Positions 50,517 through 58,852 of a DNA stretch of 64,000 nucleotides are shown here, piece after piece. The notes under the pieces were generated by a model. The model was not told where the DNA came from. It did not search any database and was given only the letters and a program-made list of their open reading frames with translations. Each line of letters begins with the position of its first letter. Within the stretch, counting starts at the first letter, position 1. The stretch is from JAFGRR01 sp964563855 (lineage in GTDB: Bacteria > Planctomycetota > Phycisphaerae > UBA1845 > Fen-1342): positions 1 to 64,000 of the forward strand of contig CAZLYU010000008.1 in assembly GCA_964563855.1 (NCBI GenBank). Direction: 5' to 3'. The position numbers were made by a program, and so were the translations under genes.

Positions 50517-51671
50517 TTACGCGACGCCAGGCGCGCGCTCTCGCAAGACGTCTTCGTACAGCGCCGCCAGTTCGCGGGCGTGGCGCTCGATCGAGAGCTG
50601 CTCGCGGGCCGCGTCCATCTGCTGCCTGGCTTGCGTTCGCTGTGCGTCGGAGGCGCAGTGGATGACGGCTTTGGTGAGTGCGCCGGTCGCGCGCGGCGAG
50701 TCGATCACGACACCGGTTTCCGAAGTCACCACTTCCGCCGCGCCGTTGAACCGCGTGGTAACCACGGGCTTGCCGCGAACGAGCGCTTCGAGCACCACGC
50801 GACTGCACGGGTCGTACCACGTTGGATGAATGAGCAGGTCGGCGCGCGACCACCAGGACTCGATGTCGTCCGTCGCGCCGACGAATTCGATCGCCGCCTG
50901 CACGCCGCCGCGTTGCGTCAAACGTTGATAGCGTGCGGCGCGGTCGCGGCCGACAACCGTGAGCTTCATCGAGGTCGCTTCATGAATTCGCGGCCAAGCA
51001 GCGATGAGTTCGCGCAACCCTTTCAGCTTGAAGTTATGAGCGACGAAGAGCGCACGAAGCTGATTCGGCTCGCGTTCCCGGGTCGCGCTCGCGTCCTTCG
51101 GAATCGCAACGCCGTTGAACACGACGCGCACGCGTTCGTCCGGCAGCCCGTAGTCGGCATGCACCTGTTGCTTCACGTAGGTCGACACCGCCGCCACGAC
51201 CGGCGCCCGCGCATCGGTGAGTAGTCGGCGTTCGACGAGCGATAGCAGCCGCTGGCGCCAGTTGAGGCGTCGATCGAACCATTTGAGCGCGCGGTGAACA
51301 AGCGTCGGCTCGAGCGCCAGATTCCGCCGCACGGTTTCCGGATATGTCCCGCCGCGCGGCTGATAGACCTTCGCGGCGAAACACGGGGTGACGGCGTGCA
51401 CGATGTCGTAGCGTTCATCGCGGCAGAGGCGGTCGGCCGCTTCGATGAAGCGTAGCGTAGACCGCCACTTCGCCGAACCGGCCGCCGGCAGGCCGCGCCA
51501 CCGCACACCAAACTGATCGCGGCGCTCATCGTCTGCTGAGTCGGGAGCGGCGCGATGCAGCACGGTGACATCCGCGCCCAGCTCGACCAGCGCCGCCGCC
51601 ATCTCGCTGACCGATGTTTCGGCGCCGCCGAGATCCGGCGCAGCGGTTTCCTGCACGATTGCGACGCGCAT
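50517..51671 (-). CDS. Glycosyltransferase family 4, LPS core type
   Basis: 384 residues with GT-B fold. The N-terminal domain starts MRVAIVQETAAPDLGGAETS (acceptor loop), and the C-terminal donor domain has LRALFVAHNFKLKGLRELI, LTVVGRDRA and the GT4 site HPTWYDPCSRVVLEALVRGK, close to the WaaG/RfaG arrangement, with Glu in VVLEAL. It should add a hexose to the LPS core; donor and acceptor are not determinable. Its ATG overlaps the stop of the WaaP-like kinase by one base (TGATG). With waaF and two kinase-like genes it forms a four-gene core-assembly operon. Confidence 0.9.
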   Translation of the reverse strand: MRVAIVQETAAPDLGGAETSVSEMAAALVELGADVTVLHRAAPDSADDERRDQFGVRWRGLPAAGSAKWRSTLRFIEAADRLCRDERYDIVHAVTPCFAAKVYQPRGGTYPETVRRNLALEPTLVHRALKWFDRRLNWRQRLLSLVERRLLTDARAPVVAAVSTYVKQQVHADYGLPDERVRVVFNGVAIPKDASATREREPNQLRALFVAHNFKLKGLRELIAAWPRIHEATSMKLTVVGRDRAARYQRLTQRGGVQAAIEFVGATDDIESWWSRADLLIHPTWYDPCSRVVLEALVRGKPVVTTRFNGAAEVVTSETGVVIDSPRATGALTKAVIHCASDAQRTQARQQMDAAREQLSIERHARELAALYEDVLRERAPGVA

Positions 51672-52522
51672 CAGGCGCGGCCTTTGCGGCGCTCGCGCTG
51701 CAGAATTCTGTGACTGCGTTGCTGGATGCGACGGGCGTACCAGCGCACGCGTGGGGCGCCGCGCTGCAACCCGAGATACGCGAGCAGGAAACGGAGTCGG
51801 TCGGTGCGGCTCGCGCCCACCGCCAGCGACGAATAGTCGAGCTGCGACAGATCTTTTAGCAGCCAGCGCATGCGGCGCAGACGGGGCCGATGCGCCCGCG
51901 CCAGGTCGATGAGCGTGAAGTTCGGCGGCCGTTCCGCTTCTGGGTCGAGCTCGGCGAAGACGTGGCAGAGATAGAGATCGCGATGACAGAAGCCGCTTTG
52001 GTGAAACGCGGCGATGAAGCGGCCGAGGCGCACCGCGATGTCATGGCGTGCGAGGCCGCGGGTGATGGGGGCGTTGGCGTCGCGCAGTCGCCGCCACGCG
52101 CGGTCAAACGCGTCGCCGGGCGCGGCCGCCAGCAGCACCGCGCCGCCGCGCTCCCAGCCGGTGCGTACGCGTTCGACGAATCCGACCGCTGCGACGCTGG
52201 GGAAGTAGCGGCTTTGGAGGCGCTGCGCGACATGAAACTCCCACCCGGCGCGCCCGTGGAGCAGCGTCTGCCGCCAGACGCGGTCGAACTGTTCACGCAG
52301 CGTGGGTCGCAGGTAGCGTTTGACGAACATCACGGCGTGCGCGGCGCTCGGCGGCTCCCAACGCCAACGTTCGCGACGACCGAGTCCCGGCTTTGAGAGC
52401 CGCCGCCACGCGCCCGCGATCTGCTCGACGTCGAACTTCGGGTCGGCCAGCGGGTCGAGATCGCTGAGGCCTGCGGCGGCGAGCAGCGGCGCGCAGCCGG
52501 GCGCCACACCTTGCCGACTCAT
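51671..52522 (-). CDS. WaaP-type lipopolysaccharide core kinase
   Basis: 283 residues of the LPS kinase (Kdo/WaaP) group. The catalytic loop is HRDLYLCHVFAELD with Asp182, which matches the WaaP pattern HRDxYxCH. The ATP-binding Lys is in HAVMFVKRYL (Lys68) and the metal site in NFTLIDLARAHR (Asp206). It should phosphorylate heptose of the LPS inner core, a cytoplasmic-face reaction. The start overlaps the stop of the upstream kinase-like gene by 4 bases (ATGA). The context with waaF, gmhA and gmhB in the window fits heptose phosphorylation. A lipid A or protein substrate is less likely. Confidence 0.87.
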   Translation of the reverse strand: MSRQGVAPGCAPLLAAAGLSDLDPLADPKFDVEQIAGAWRRLSKPGLGRRERWRWEPPSAAHAVMFVKRYLRPTLREQFDRVWRQTLLHGRAGWEFHVAQRLQSRYFPSVAAVGFVERVRTGWERGGAVLLAAAPGDAFDRAWRRLRDANAPITRGLARHDIAVRLGRFIAAFHQSGFCHRDLYLCHVFAELDPEAERPPNFTLIDLARAHRPRLRRMRWLLKDLSQLDYSSLAVGASRTDRLRFLLAYLGLQRGAPRVRWYARRIQQRSHRILQRERRKGRA

Positions 52523-53409
52523 GCACCGCGTCTCCCTCGGCGGGCGTCGAAGCGCGTCAGCCGTTCGTTCCAGGCTTCAAAACGCGCATTCATTCGCACA
52601 CGTTGCGCTTCGTGCCGGCGCCAGTGCTCGGCGAGTTGTTCGACTTCATGGGCAAAGCGACGGGGGTCGACTGCGACGGGGCTGTCGGTGAAGTAGCGCT
52701 TGAGAAAGCGCCAACGATCGCTGCGGGTCGTGAACTGCTGCGCGGAAGCCGCGAGGCCCGCCAGTTCCGACTGACGCCACTGGGCGCGCCGCAGGCGCTC
52801 CATGGCGCGGGGCGGCTCGGCGTCGAGCAGGAAGAATTCGGGCTGACCCGCGAGCGAGAACCGCACCAGCACGTTTCGCCAGAACAGGCGACCGTGCGCG
52901 AAGCCGCCGGCGTGCATGGCGGCGATCGCGTCGGCGAGTTCGTTGATCATGGCGCGGCGGTCGCGGTAGGAGAGTGTGCGCCGCCGGGCCTCGAGTTGTT
53001 GCGCAAAGGTCGTGAGGTTCACGGCGCCGGGCGCTTCTTCGGTGATCAGGAACGACGCGGCGACGAAGTGCGCGACGCGGCGCCAGCCGAAGGCGACCGG
53101 GCGCACCGCCGAGACGCCGAGGTTGCGCATCGTGTTGAGCGAGCGTGCTTCGGCCTTGCCGCGGTGCATGCCGAAGAACGTTCCGCGAAACATGCCCCGC
53201 AATCGGTTGCGCCAGTGCGGGTAGAAGTAACGCTTGAGGTAGAAACCGACGCCGTCCGGCGTGACCGGCGGGATGTAGAGGGTGTCGGTCGTTCGGCTCC
53301 ACGCGGCGATGCGGCCGTCGAGGCGCTGCAGGATGCGCTCGACGCGATCGAGGTCGTGCTTGCCGAGACGCTCACGAAATGCCGGGTCGGTCTGGATGTA
53401 GTTCATCAT
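52519..53409 (-). CDS. LPS-kinase-like protein lacking the catalytic Asp
   Basis: 296 residues, same fold as the next gene but diverged. ATP-site Lys59 (GVGFYLKRYFY) and a Glu in RGKAEARSL are present, and the metal Asp is in EFFLLDAEPP (Asp196). The catalytic loop is AHGRLFWRNVLV: the Asp of HxD is Arg174, while Asn179 stays. Some InaA-type members of the family also vary at this position, so activity is open. A partner or pseudokinase role for the neighbouring WaaP-like enzyme is possible. It starts at ATG 53409 two bases after the waaF stop and overlaps the next gene by 4 bases. Confidence 0.8.
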   Translation of the reverse strand: MMNYIQTDPAFRERLGKHDLDRVERILQRLDGRIAAWSRTTDTLYIPPVTPDGVGFYLKRYFYPHWRNRLRGMFRGTFFGMHRGKAEARSLNTMRNLGVSAVRPVAFGWRRVAHFVAASFLITEEAPGAVNLTTFAQQLEARRRTLSYRDRRAMINELADAIAAMHAGGFAHGRLFWRNVLVRFSLAGQPEFFLLDAEPPRAMERLRRAQWRQSELAGLAASAQQFTTRSDRWRFLKRYFTDSPVAVDPRRFAHEVEQLAEHWRRHEAQRVRMNARFEAWNERLTRFDARRGRRGA

Positions 53410-53411
53410 GG

Positions 53412-54500
53412 TCAGTTACGCCCGAGCGTGGTCATCGCGGCGGGCTCCAACGGTGACGGTAGCAGGCGCTTCGCGGCCGCCAGCACGCGCTCCGGCATGA
53501 GCTGGCGCAAACAGCGATGATCAAGCGGGCAGCGCTTGAGCTGGCATGGACCGCACGCCACGGTCAGTTGCACCTTCATTTCAAGCGCGTCCGGCGTGTC
53601 CGTCCACTCCTGGTGCGTCGGGCCGAAGATTGTCACCGTCGGCGTCGCGAAGGCGAGACCGTAGTGACGTGGTCCGGTGTCGTTGCAGATCAGCAGCGCC
53701 GCGTCGCGGATGACGCCTTTGAGCGAGCCAAGCGTCGTGCCGGGGTTCTCACAGATGGTCGGTCGCTGGCGGCACAGCGCGGCGATCTGGTGCAGCAGCG
53801 AGGCCTCGTTTGGAGCGCCCACCAGCACCGGGTGTAACCCCAGCTCGGTGGGGGCTGCGTCGCACACGGCCGCGAAATGCTCCGGCGGCCAACACTTCGC
53901 CGCGCCGAACGCCGCTCCCGGGTTCACCACCACGTAGCGCCCTGGCGTGAGATTGTGATGTGCGAGCAGTTCGGCCGCTGCGGCGTCTTGCTCGGGCGTC
54001 GTGGGTAACTCCAGCCGCCAGTCTTCAACCTGTACGCCGAGGCGCTCGGCGAGTGCGGCGTAGTACGGCCCCATCGGAACCGGCACATACATGCGTCGCC
54101 AGCGGAGCGGTGTGAGACGTTCGGTGAGCAGCCAGCCGCGGCCGTCGCGGGCGTAGCCGATGCGGCGCTGGATGCCTGCGAGGCGTGTGACCGCGGCTGA
54201 GCGAAACGAGTTCGTCAACAGCAACGCCGCGTCGCACTTCAATTGTGCGATTTCGACGGCAGTGCGTCGATCGGCGAGCGGGCGCGCCAAGCCGCGCTGC
54301 GCCGACCAGTACAGCGCGCCGTGGAACCAATCGGCGCCGGCGACGATCTCGCGCACGTACGGTCGCATGAGGTAGTGCGTCTCGACGTCGTCGAGCTGCG
54401 CGGCGAGCGCGCGAAGAATCGGCGTGGCGAGGACGACATCGCCGACCCAGTTCGGCAACACCACCAGGAGACGCCTGACGGCGCGAGCATCGCGTGACAT
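53412..54500 (-). CDS. waaF: ADP-heptose:LPS heptosyltransferase II (GT9)
   Basis: 362 residues. Transfers L-glycero-D-manno-heptose from ADP-heptose to the LPS inner core. The N-terminal motif is VVLPNWVGDVVLATPILRAL, the donor site motif is VVNPGAAFGAAKCWPPEHFA and the metal/ADP-proximal segment is ICNDTGPRHYGLAFATPTV, followed by IFGPTHQEWT and a Cys-rich CGPCQLKRCPLDHRC region typical of WaaF. ATG at 54500 is at the head of the four-gene core operon. The gmhA and gmhB genes that make the heptose donor lie at 60.8-61.9 kb; HldE/HldD-type genes are not in the window. Confidence 0.93.
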   Translation of the reverse strand: MSRDARAVRRLLVVLPNWVGDVVLATPILRALAAQLDDVETHYLMRPYVREIVAGADWFHGALYWSAQRGLARPLADRRTAVEIAQLKCDAALLLTNSFRSAAVTRLAGIQRRIGYARDGRGWLLTERLTPLRWRRMYVPVPMGPYYAALAERLGVQVEDWRLELPTTPEQDAAAAELLAHHNLTPGRYVVVNPGAAFGAAKCWPPEHFAAVCDAAPTELGLHPVLVGAPNEASLLHQIAALCRQRPTICENPGTTLGSLKGVIRDAALLICNDTGPRHYGLAFATPTVTIFGPTHQEWTDTPDALEMKVQLTVACGPCQLKRCPLDHRCLRQLMPERVLAAAKRLLPSPLEPAAMTTLGRN

Positions 54501-54569
54501 GTCGCGAAGTGTAGCCGGGGGCGCGGCTGACTCGCAGCAGCGGCGTACGGCGGTGTGACTGAAGATCCG

Positions 54570-55061
54570 CTAGCGGGCGGAGATGGCCAGGATCAGCGTG
54601 TCGCCGCCATCGAGCGACAGCCCGCCTTGCAGCGCTGTGCCGCCGGGCGCGACACGCAAGACGAATCGCGACTTGGGCTTCCATTCGTCGCGCTGCTTCT
54701 CGAAGATTTCGACCCGCAGCTCGATCTGTTCCGCGCTGCGTTTCAGCGGCGTACAGCGGGCTTTGTAGTTGCCAGGCAGCTCGACTTCAGTCGGGGAGTT
54801 CATGGTCGCTGTCGCTTGTTTGCGAGCGGCGACGCTGAAGCCGGTGAATTTGAACTGCTTCTTGAGTTGCTCGGCGATTTCGCGCAGCTCGGGTGCGACC
54901 GTCGCGTTCTTGGTCGTCGCGCGAATCGACATGACTTGCAAGGTCACGCTTTCGGCGGCCCAGGCCGGCGTCGCCGCTGCGAGCATGCCGGCGAGGCAAG
55001 CGAGCCACAGGCGGCGCGGTGCGGCAGGCGCGGTCGTTCGGGTTGGATTGATCGGGGGCAT
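54570..55061 (-). CDS. Secreted protein of unknown function, third gene of the sigma-factor operon
   Basis: 163 residues from ATG 55061. An N-terminal signal has an extended basic/Pro/Ala lead (MPPINPTRTTAPAAPRRLWL) and the hydrophobic core ACLAGMLAAATPAWA. The mature part is a beta-type domain: SVTLQVMSIRATTKNATVAP, ELREIAEQLKKQFKFTGFSV, IELRVEIFEKQRDEWKPKSR and GGDTLILAISAR. No motif identifies it. AGAGG lies nine bases before this ATG, and the stop of the upstream anti-sigma candidate ends one base before it; longer starts at 55070 and 55082 (TTG) are possible. It is co-transcribed with the sigma factor and its candidate anti-sigma, so it may be part of the sensed or controlled function. 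Confidence 0.65.
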   Translation of the reverse strand: MPPINPTRTTAPAAPRRLWLACLAGMLAAATPAWAAESVTLQVMSIRATTKNATVAPELREIAEQLKKQFKFTGFSVAARKQATATMNSPTEVELPGNYKARCTPLKRSAEQIELRVEIFEKQRDEWKPKSRFVLRVAPGGTALQGGLSLDGGDTLILAISAR

Positions 55062-55062
55062 G

Positions 55063-55527
55063 TCAGGCATCCTCTGTGTCAACGATCCAGATCACCGGAA
55101 AGTCGCGCGCGTCGCCGGTGTTCACGACAAACGGCATCGCGTCGCCGAAGGTTTCGATCTCGACGATTTCGGCCGATGCCGGACGCAGCTTCCAGGCGGC
55201 GTCGGGGGTCGGGGCGCGCCATACGCCAATCATGAGCAGCACCACAGCGGCGGCCGCGATCGGGCGCAACCACCGACGGTCACTCGCGAACCGGCGCGAC
55301 GCGGTGTCTGCGGATTGAATACCGTCCCATGTGCGTCGCCACGCATCATTGCTCGGCTTCGGGGGCATCGGCAGGCCGTCGAGACCGATGGGGGTCGTCG
55401 CGACCTGGTGCGCGAGTTCGGCGTCGGCGTCGAGCTGCGCGACAAACGCCTCCATCTCCGCGTCGGTGAGCGCGTCGACGCCGCGATCTTGCAGCTTCGC
55501 GAGCAGGTTGTGATGGGCGTCGGCCAT
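55063..55527 (-). CDS. Candidate membrane anti-sigma factor (no zinc motif)
   Basis: 154 residues. A cytoplasmic N-terminal domain (about 1-85, with LTDAEMEAFVAQLDADAELA, a helical pattern like anti-sigma domains) is followed by one TM segment (LRPIAAAAVVLLMIGVWRAP, about 88-105) and a short periplasmic tail (DARDFPVIWIVDTEDA). The HxxxCxxC zinc signature of the ZAS class is absent, so identity rests on position: it lies 13 bases after the ECF sigma gene, as anti-sigma genes do. It could equally be an unrelated membrane protein. Its stop ends one base before the start of the next gene, so translation is coupled. Confidence 0.6.
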   Translation of the reverse strand: MADAHHNLLAKLQDRGVDALTDAEMEAFVAQLDADAELAHQVATTPIGLDGLPMPPKPSNDAWRRTWDGIQSADTASRRFASDRRWLRPIAAAAVVLLMIGVWRAPTPDAAWKLRPASAEIVEIETFGDAMPFVVNTGDARDFPVIWIVDTEDA

Positions 55528-55540
55528 TGGGTGATCCAGT

Positions 55541-56125
55541 CTAGCTTTCTCCGAGCCACTCGCGCATTCGCTTGCGGGCGTTGTGCAGGCGGCTCATCAC
55601 GGTTCCGATCGGCACGTCGAGCGCGGCGGCGATGTCGCCGTAGGTCATGTCGCCGGCGCCGTAGAGTGCGATCACTTGTTTTTGCTCCTCAGGCAGGCGG
55701 TCGATCGCCGCCTGCACGCGCGCCATGAGTTCCCGTTGCTCGACGTCCGCCGACGGATCGGCGGCGTCGGGGTCGGCCGGCAGGCGGGAGCCCTGTTCGT
55801 CGTCGCCGGCGTCGAGCGAGGCGGCGAGGCGGACCCGTCGGCTGCGCACCACGTCGAGCGCACGGTTCGACGTGATGCGCAACAGCCACGTCTTAAAGCT
55901 CGACGTCTGACGGAAGCTCTGCATTCGACCGAATGCGCGAATAAACGCGTCTTGCACGACATCCAGCGCGTCGGCCTCGTTACCCAAAATGCGGTAGGCG
56001 GTGCGATAAGCCACGTCGCGATAGTCCTCAAACAGCGTCATCTGCGCCTGTTGGTCGCCTGCAGCGGCGGCTGACAACAGACGCACTTCCTGCAGAGAGA
56101 CGTTCGGCGGATCAGGCTTATTCAC
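55541..56125 (-). CDS. RNA polymerase ECF-type sigma factor
   Basis: 194 residues. Region 2 has LLSAAAAGDQQAQMTLFEDY, then YRILGNEADALDVVQDAFIR and AFGRMQSFRQTSSFKTWLLR, which recognise and melt the -10 element. Region 4 has AAIDRLPEEQKQVIALYGAG and DMTYGDIAAALDVPIGTVMS, the helix-turn-helix for the -35 element. GTG at 56125 has GGAG five bases upstream; the frame is open to 56176 but lacks a ribosome site there. The sigma gene is divergent from a secreted repeat gene 161 bases away and is followed by a candidate anti-sigma gene, so self-regulation and control of the repeat gene are likely but not shown. Confidence 0.93.
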   Translation of the reverse strand: MNKPDPPNVSLQEVRLLSAAAAGDQQAQMTLFEDYRDVAYRTAYRILGNEADALDVVQDAFIRAFGRMQSFRQTSSFKTWLLRITSNRALDVVRSRRVRLAASLDAGDDEQGSRLPADPDAADPSADVEQRELMARVQAAIDRLPEEQKQVIALYGAGDMTYGDIAAALDVPIGTVMSRLHNARKRMREWLGES

Positions 56126-56286
56126 GCAATCTCCGGAAATTTCTCGGGTGGGCAGAATAGCCCGATGGGCGGGCAAATTCTCGTGCGTTTGCTGAATAGG
56201 TGCGGGGGCGGCGGCGTCGGTAGGGGCGTTGAAACCCTGAGCCTACGAGGCCGCCACGCGGCCGCTGAACCAAGAAGGAGTTTGAC

Positions 56287-57003
56287 ATGCGACGTTTCCT
56301 CACCACGCTGACCGGGTTCGCTTTGCTGACGGGCGCGACCGCCTTCGGCGCCTCGGCGACGGCGACCTCGGTCGCCACCAACGGCGGTCACAGCACGTCG
56401 ATCGCGACCGCGACCGGCAACAGCAGCTCCACCGCGATCTCCGGTGCGAGCAACGGCGGCCGCGCCATCGCCACGAGCGATGCGTTCGCGAACCGCCACG
56501 GCGTCGCCGACAGTCGCTCGGTGGCGCTCGCAGATCACGGACTGGCCGAGAGCCACTCAGTCGCCGACGCTCGCGGCCGCTACGGCGGTCGGGCGGTCTC
56601 CGACAGCGAGAGCATCGCCGCGACGACCGGCGGCGTCGCGATCAGCAACAGCCGGGCGCTGTCGGACGGATCGTGGCGCGGGCGTGCGGTGAGCCGTTCG
56701 ACCTCAACCAGCCTCAGTCGCTACGGCCGTGCGGTCAGCGACAGTTCGGCGGAGAGTCGCGGCTGGTTGGGCGGCGATGCGACCAGCGTGAGCGACTCGT
56801 ATGCGGATAGCACCTTCGGCGTCTCGCGGAGTCAGACCAGCGCCATCAGCGACGCTGGCTATCGCGCTCGGGCGACCTCCGACGGCGTCGGCATCAGCCG
56901 GGTCTATCGCGGTCGCGATCGCGCCAATGTGCATGCGGAGAGCCGCGCCTACCGCTTCGGCGAGGCGGTGAGCCGGGTGCGGGTGATCCGAACCGAGCGC
57001 TAA
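56287..57003 (+). CDS. Secreted Ser/Ala/Gly repeat protein
   Basis: 238 residues. A signal peptide (MRRFLTTLTGFALLTGATAF, then GAS) precedes a low-complexity part that repeats about every 16 residues in the pattern GRAVSxSxSxxxxRYG (for example GRAVSRSTSTSLSRY, GRAVSDSSAESRGWLG, GDATSVSDSYADSTFG and RAVSDSESIAATTGGV). Ser and Ala alternate with small or polar residues, and Tyr, Trp or Phe and Gly mark the turns. This is the look of a beta-solenoid or amyloid-like strand-turn fold rather than a globular enzyme. GAAGGAG is seven bases before the ATG at 56287. It is divergent from an ECF sigma gene. No family is recognised. Confidence 0.7.
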   Translation: MRRFLTTLTGFALLTGATAFGASATATSVATNGGHSTSIATATGNSSSTAISGASNGGRAIATSDAFANRHGVADSRSVALADHGLAESHSVADARGRYGGRAVSDSESIAATTGGVAISNSRALSDGSWRGRAVSRSTSTSLSRYGRAVSDSSAESRGWLGGDATSVSDSYADSTFGVSRSQTSAISDAGYRARATSDGVGISRVYRGRDRANVHAESRAYRFGEAVSRVRVIRTER

Positions 57004-57193
57004 GCGCCAGACCCGGAAGCATTCTGAACGTGTGTGTGCGAAGCTGGCGCGCGGCGGGTCATGGTGGCTCGGCCGCGCGTCGGCGATTGATGCGTCGCGG
57101 CTTGACGGGGGGAGGTGGGGAGCTACGCTGGCGAATTCGTGTTTGCACGCCGCTGCTGGTCGTGCGGACTGAGGAGCGGCCCACCTGCGGCTT

Positions 57194-58852
57194 ATGACCA
57201 CCATTCACCGTTACATCCTGTGGCAGATGCTGAAGTCGCTGGCGATTGCGTTGCCGGCGATGACGGCGCTGGTCACGCTGGCGGGCGGGGTGTTTAGCAT
57301 TATTCGCTATCCCGGCGTGGGGCCGGCGGAAGTGTCGGTGCTGTTGCCTTTGCTCACGCCGCTGGTGCTCACGTTCACGCTACCGCTCGCGACGCTGCTC
57401 TCGGCGACGCTGATATACGGGCGGATGGCGGCGGATAATGAGTTCACGGCCTGCAGCGCCGCGGGGATGAACGTGCATCGGCTGTTTCGCGCGGCGGTGT
57501 TGGTCTCGGTGGTGGTGGCGCTGGTGACCACCGTGTTCATCAACTATGTGTTGCCTGGCTTGTACGGGCAGATTCGCACGTATGTGAGCACCAACTTTCG
57601 CGGCATCGCGGAGAAGAGTCTGAACACGAAGGGGCATGTCGCGCTGCGTCGCGACGCGGTTCAGTTTTATCTCACCGGGGCCAACGTGCAGACCGAGTTT
57701 GCCCGCGACGCGCTGCAGCGGAACAACTGGGATCCCAATCTCGGCTATCTCAAGGTCGACGAACCGCTGTTCATTCATCTGAGCGGCGAGGGTGAGCTGC
57801 AGCAGTTGATCTCGGCGGAAATGGGGTGGGTGGTGTTTGACACGCAGCGCGAGCCGATGCAGATCGAAGCGCTCGTGACCGACGCCGTCGTGCTGGCGCC
57901 GCCGGACCGGCGAGCGCGGCAGGCGTCGCAAGTGATTGGGCCTTATGCGTTCGAGCTGCCGCTGCCGCCGAACATTAGTTTTTTCGATCTCACGCGGCTG
58001 CTGGAGATCTATCGCGCGCCATGGACGTTTACGCCCGTGGCCGACGCGATTCAGCAACTGGTTGACCGACGGGTGGTCGAGGCGGTGGCGGACGGTGTTG
58101 AAGACCGGTTGGACGCCGGCGTCCCGCTGCGGGCATCGGATGGCGCCACGCTCGAGCTCAACTATACGGCGGTGGAGCGGACGGGCGCGGTGACATGGCG
58201 TTTGAACGAGGTGCGGTTGTCAACGGCGCGCGATGACCCGCTCCGCCCCACGCAGTGGACGGCGCCGGCGGGTGTGCTCGAAGGCTTCATCGACCAGACC
58301 GCGGCGCCCGGCAGCGATCGCTTCTTGTTTCGACTCGCGTTGGAGCGTGACGCCGAAACGCCGGTGGTGGCGAGCAATCCGGGCTCGGCGGCGTTTGAAG
58401 GGTCGCGTGAGCAGCAGCGGGCGCTGTTCGAGCCGTTGCGGTCTGCAGCACTGACCGCGTCGGCGTTAACGGACGTTTCGCCAGAGGCGGTTTTGCAGGA
58501 TGCGGTAGCCGCTGGCGACAGCGAGCAGCAAGCGGCGCTCGTGGCGCTGGTGGACGACGTGCGACGCGAGGCGGCGTCGCTCGTGCACTTCCGGTTCGGG
58601 TTTGCGGCGAGCGTGCTCGTGACGGCGCCGCTCGCTGCGGCGCTGGGCATGCTGTTTCGCGGCGGGCGTACGTTGACGGCGTTTGCTTTGGCCTCGATTC
58701 CGGTGTTTCTGACGGTCACGCTGTTGGTGGCGGGTCGGCAGACGGCGGAGAAGGCGGGTACGGAGTTGCTGGGGGCGGGGATCATTTGGGGCGGTTTGCT
58801 CTTCCTGCTGGCCACGACCGTCACGTTCGTACGCGTGGGGATTCGTCGGTGA
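57194..58852 (+). CDS. LptF/LptG (YjgP/YjgQ) family permease with enlarged periplasmic region
   Basis: 552 residues. The N-terminal three TM helices (LAIALPAMTALVTLAGGVFS, LLTPLVLTFTLPLATLLSAT, AAVLVSVVVALVTTVFINYV) with IYGRMAADNEFTACSAAGMN are the LptF/LptG pattern, and the last three TM helices occupy residues about 470-552. The periplasmic part between (about 125-465) is about 100-150 residues longer than usual and contains DPLRPTQWTAPAG and a polar Ala-rich stretch. With LptB and its partner it would extract LPS from the inner membrane. It overlaps the next permease gene by 4 bases (GTGA). The start ATG at 57194 has no strong ribosome site. Confidence 0.88.
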   Translation: MTTIHRYILWQMLKSLAIALPAMTALVTLAGGVFSIIRYPGVGPAEVSVLLPLLTPLVLTFTLPLATLLSATLIYGRMAADNEFTACSAAGMNVHRLFRAAVLVSVVVALVTTVFINYVLPGLYGQIRTYVSTNFRGIAEKSLNTKGHVALRRDAVQFYLTGANVQTEFARDALQRNNWDPNLGYLKVDEPLFIHLSGEGELQQLISAEMGWVVFDTQREPMQIEALVTDAVVLAPPDRRARQASQVIGPYAFELPLPPNISFFDLTRLLEIYRAPWTFTPVADAIQQLVDRRVVEAVADGVEDRLDAGVPLRASDGATLELNYTAVERTGAVTWRLNEVRLSTARDDPLRPTQWTAPAGVLEGFIDQTAAPGSDRFLFRLALERDAETPVVASNPGSAAFEGSREQQRALFEPLRSAALTASALTDVSPEAVLQDAVAAGDSEQQAALVALVDDVRREAASLVHFRFGFAASVLVTAPLAAALGMLFRGGRTLTAFALASIPVFLTVTLLVAGRQTAEKAGTELLGAGIIWGGLLFLLATTVTFVRVGIRR

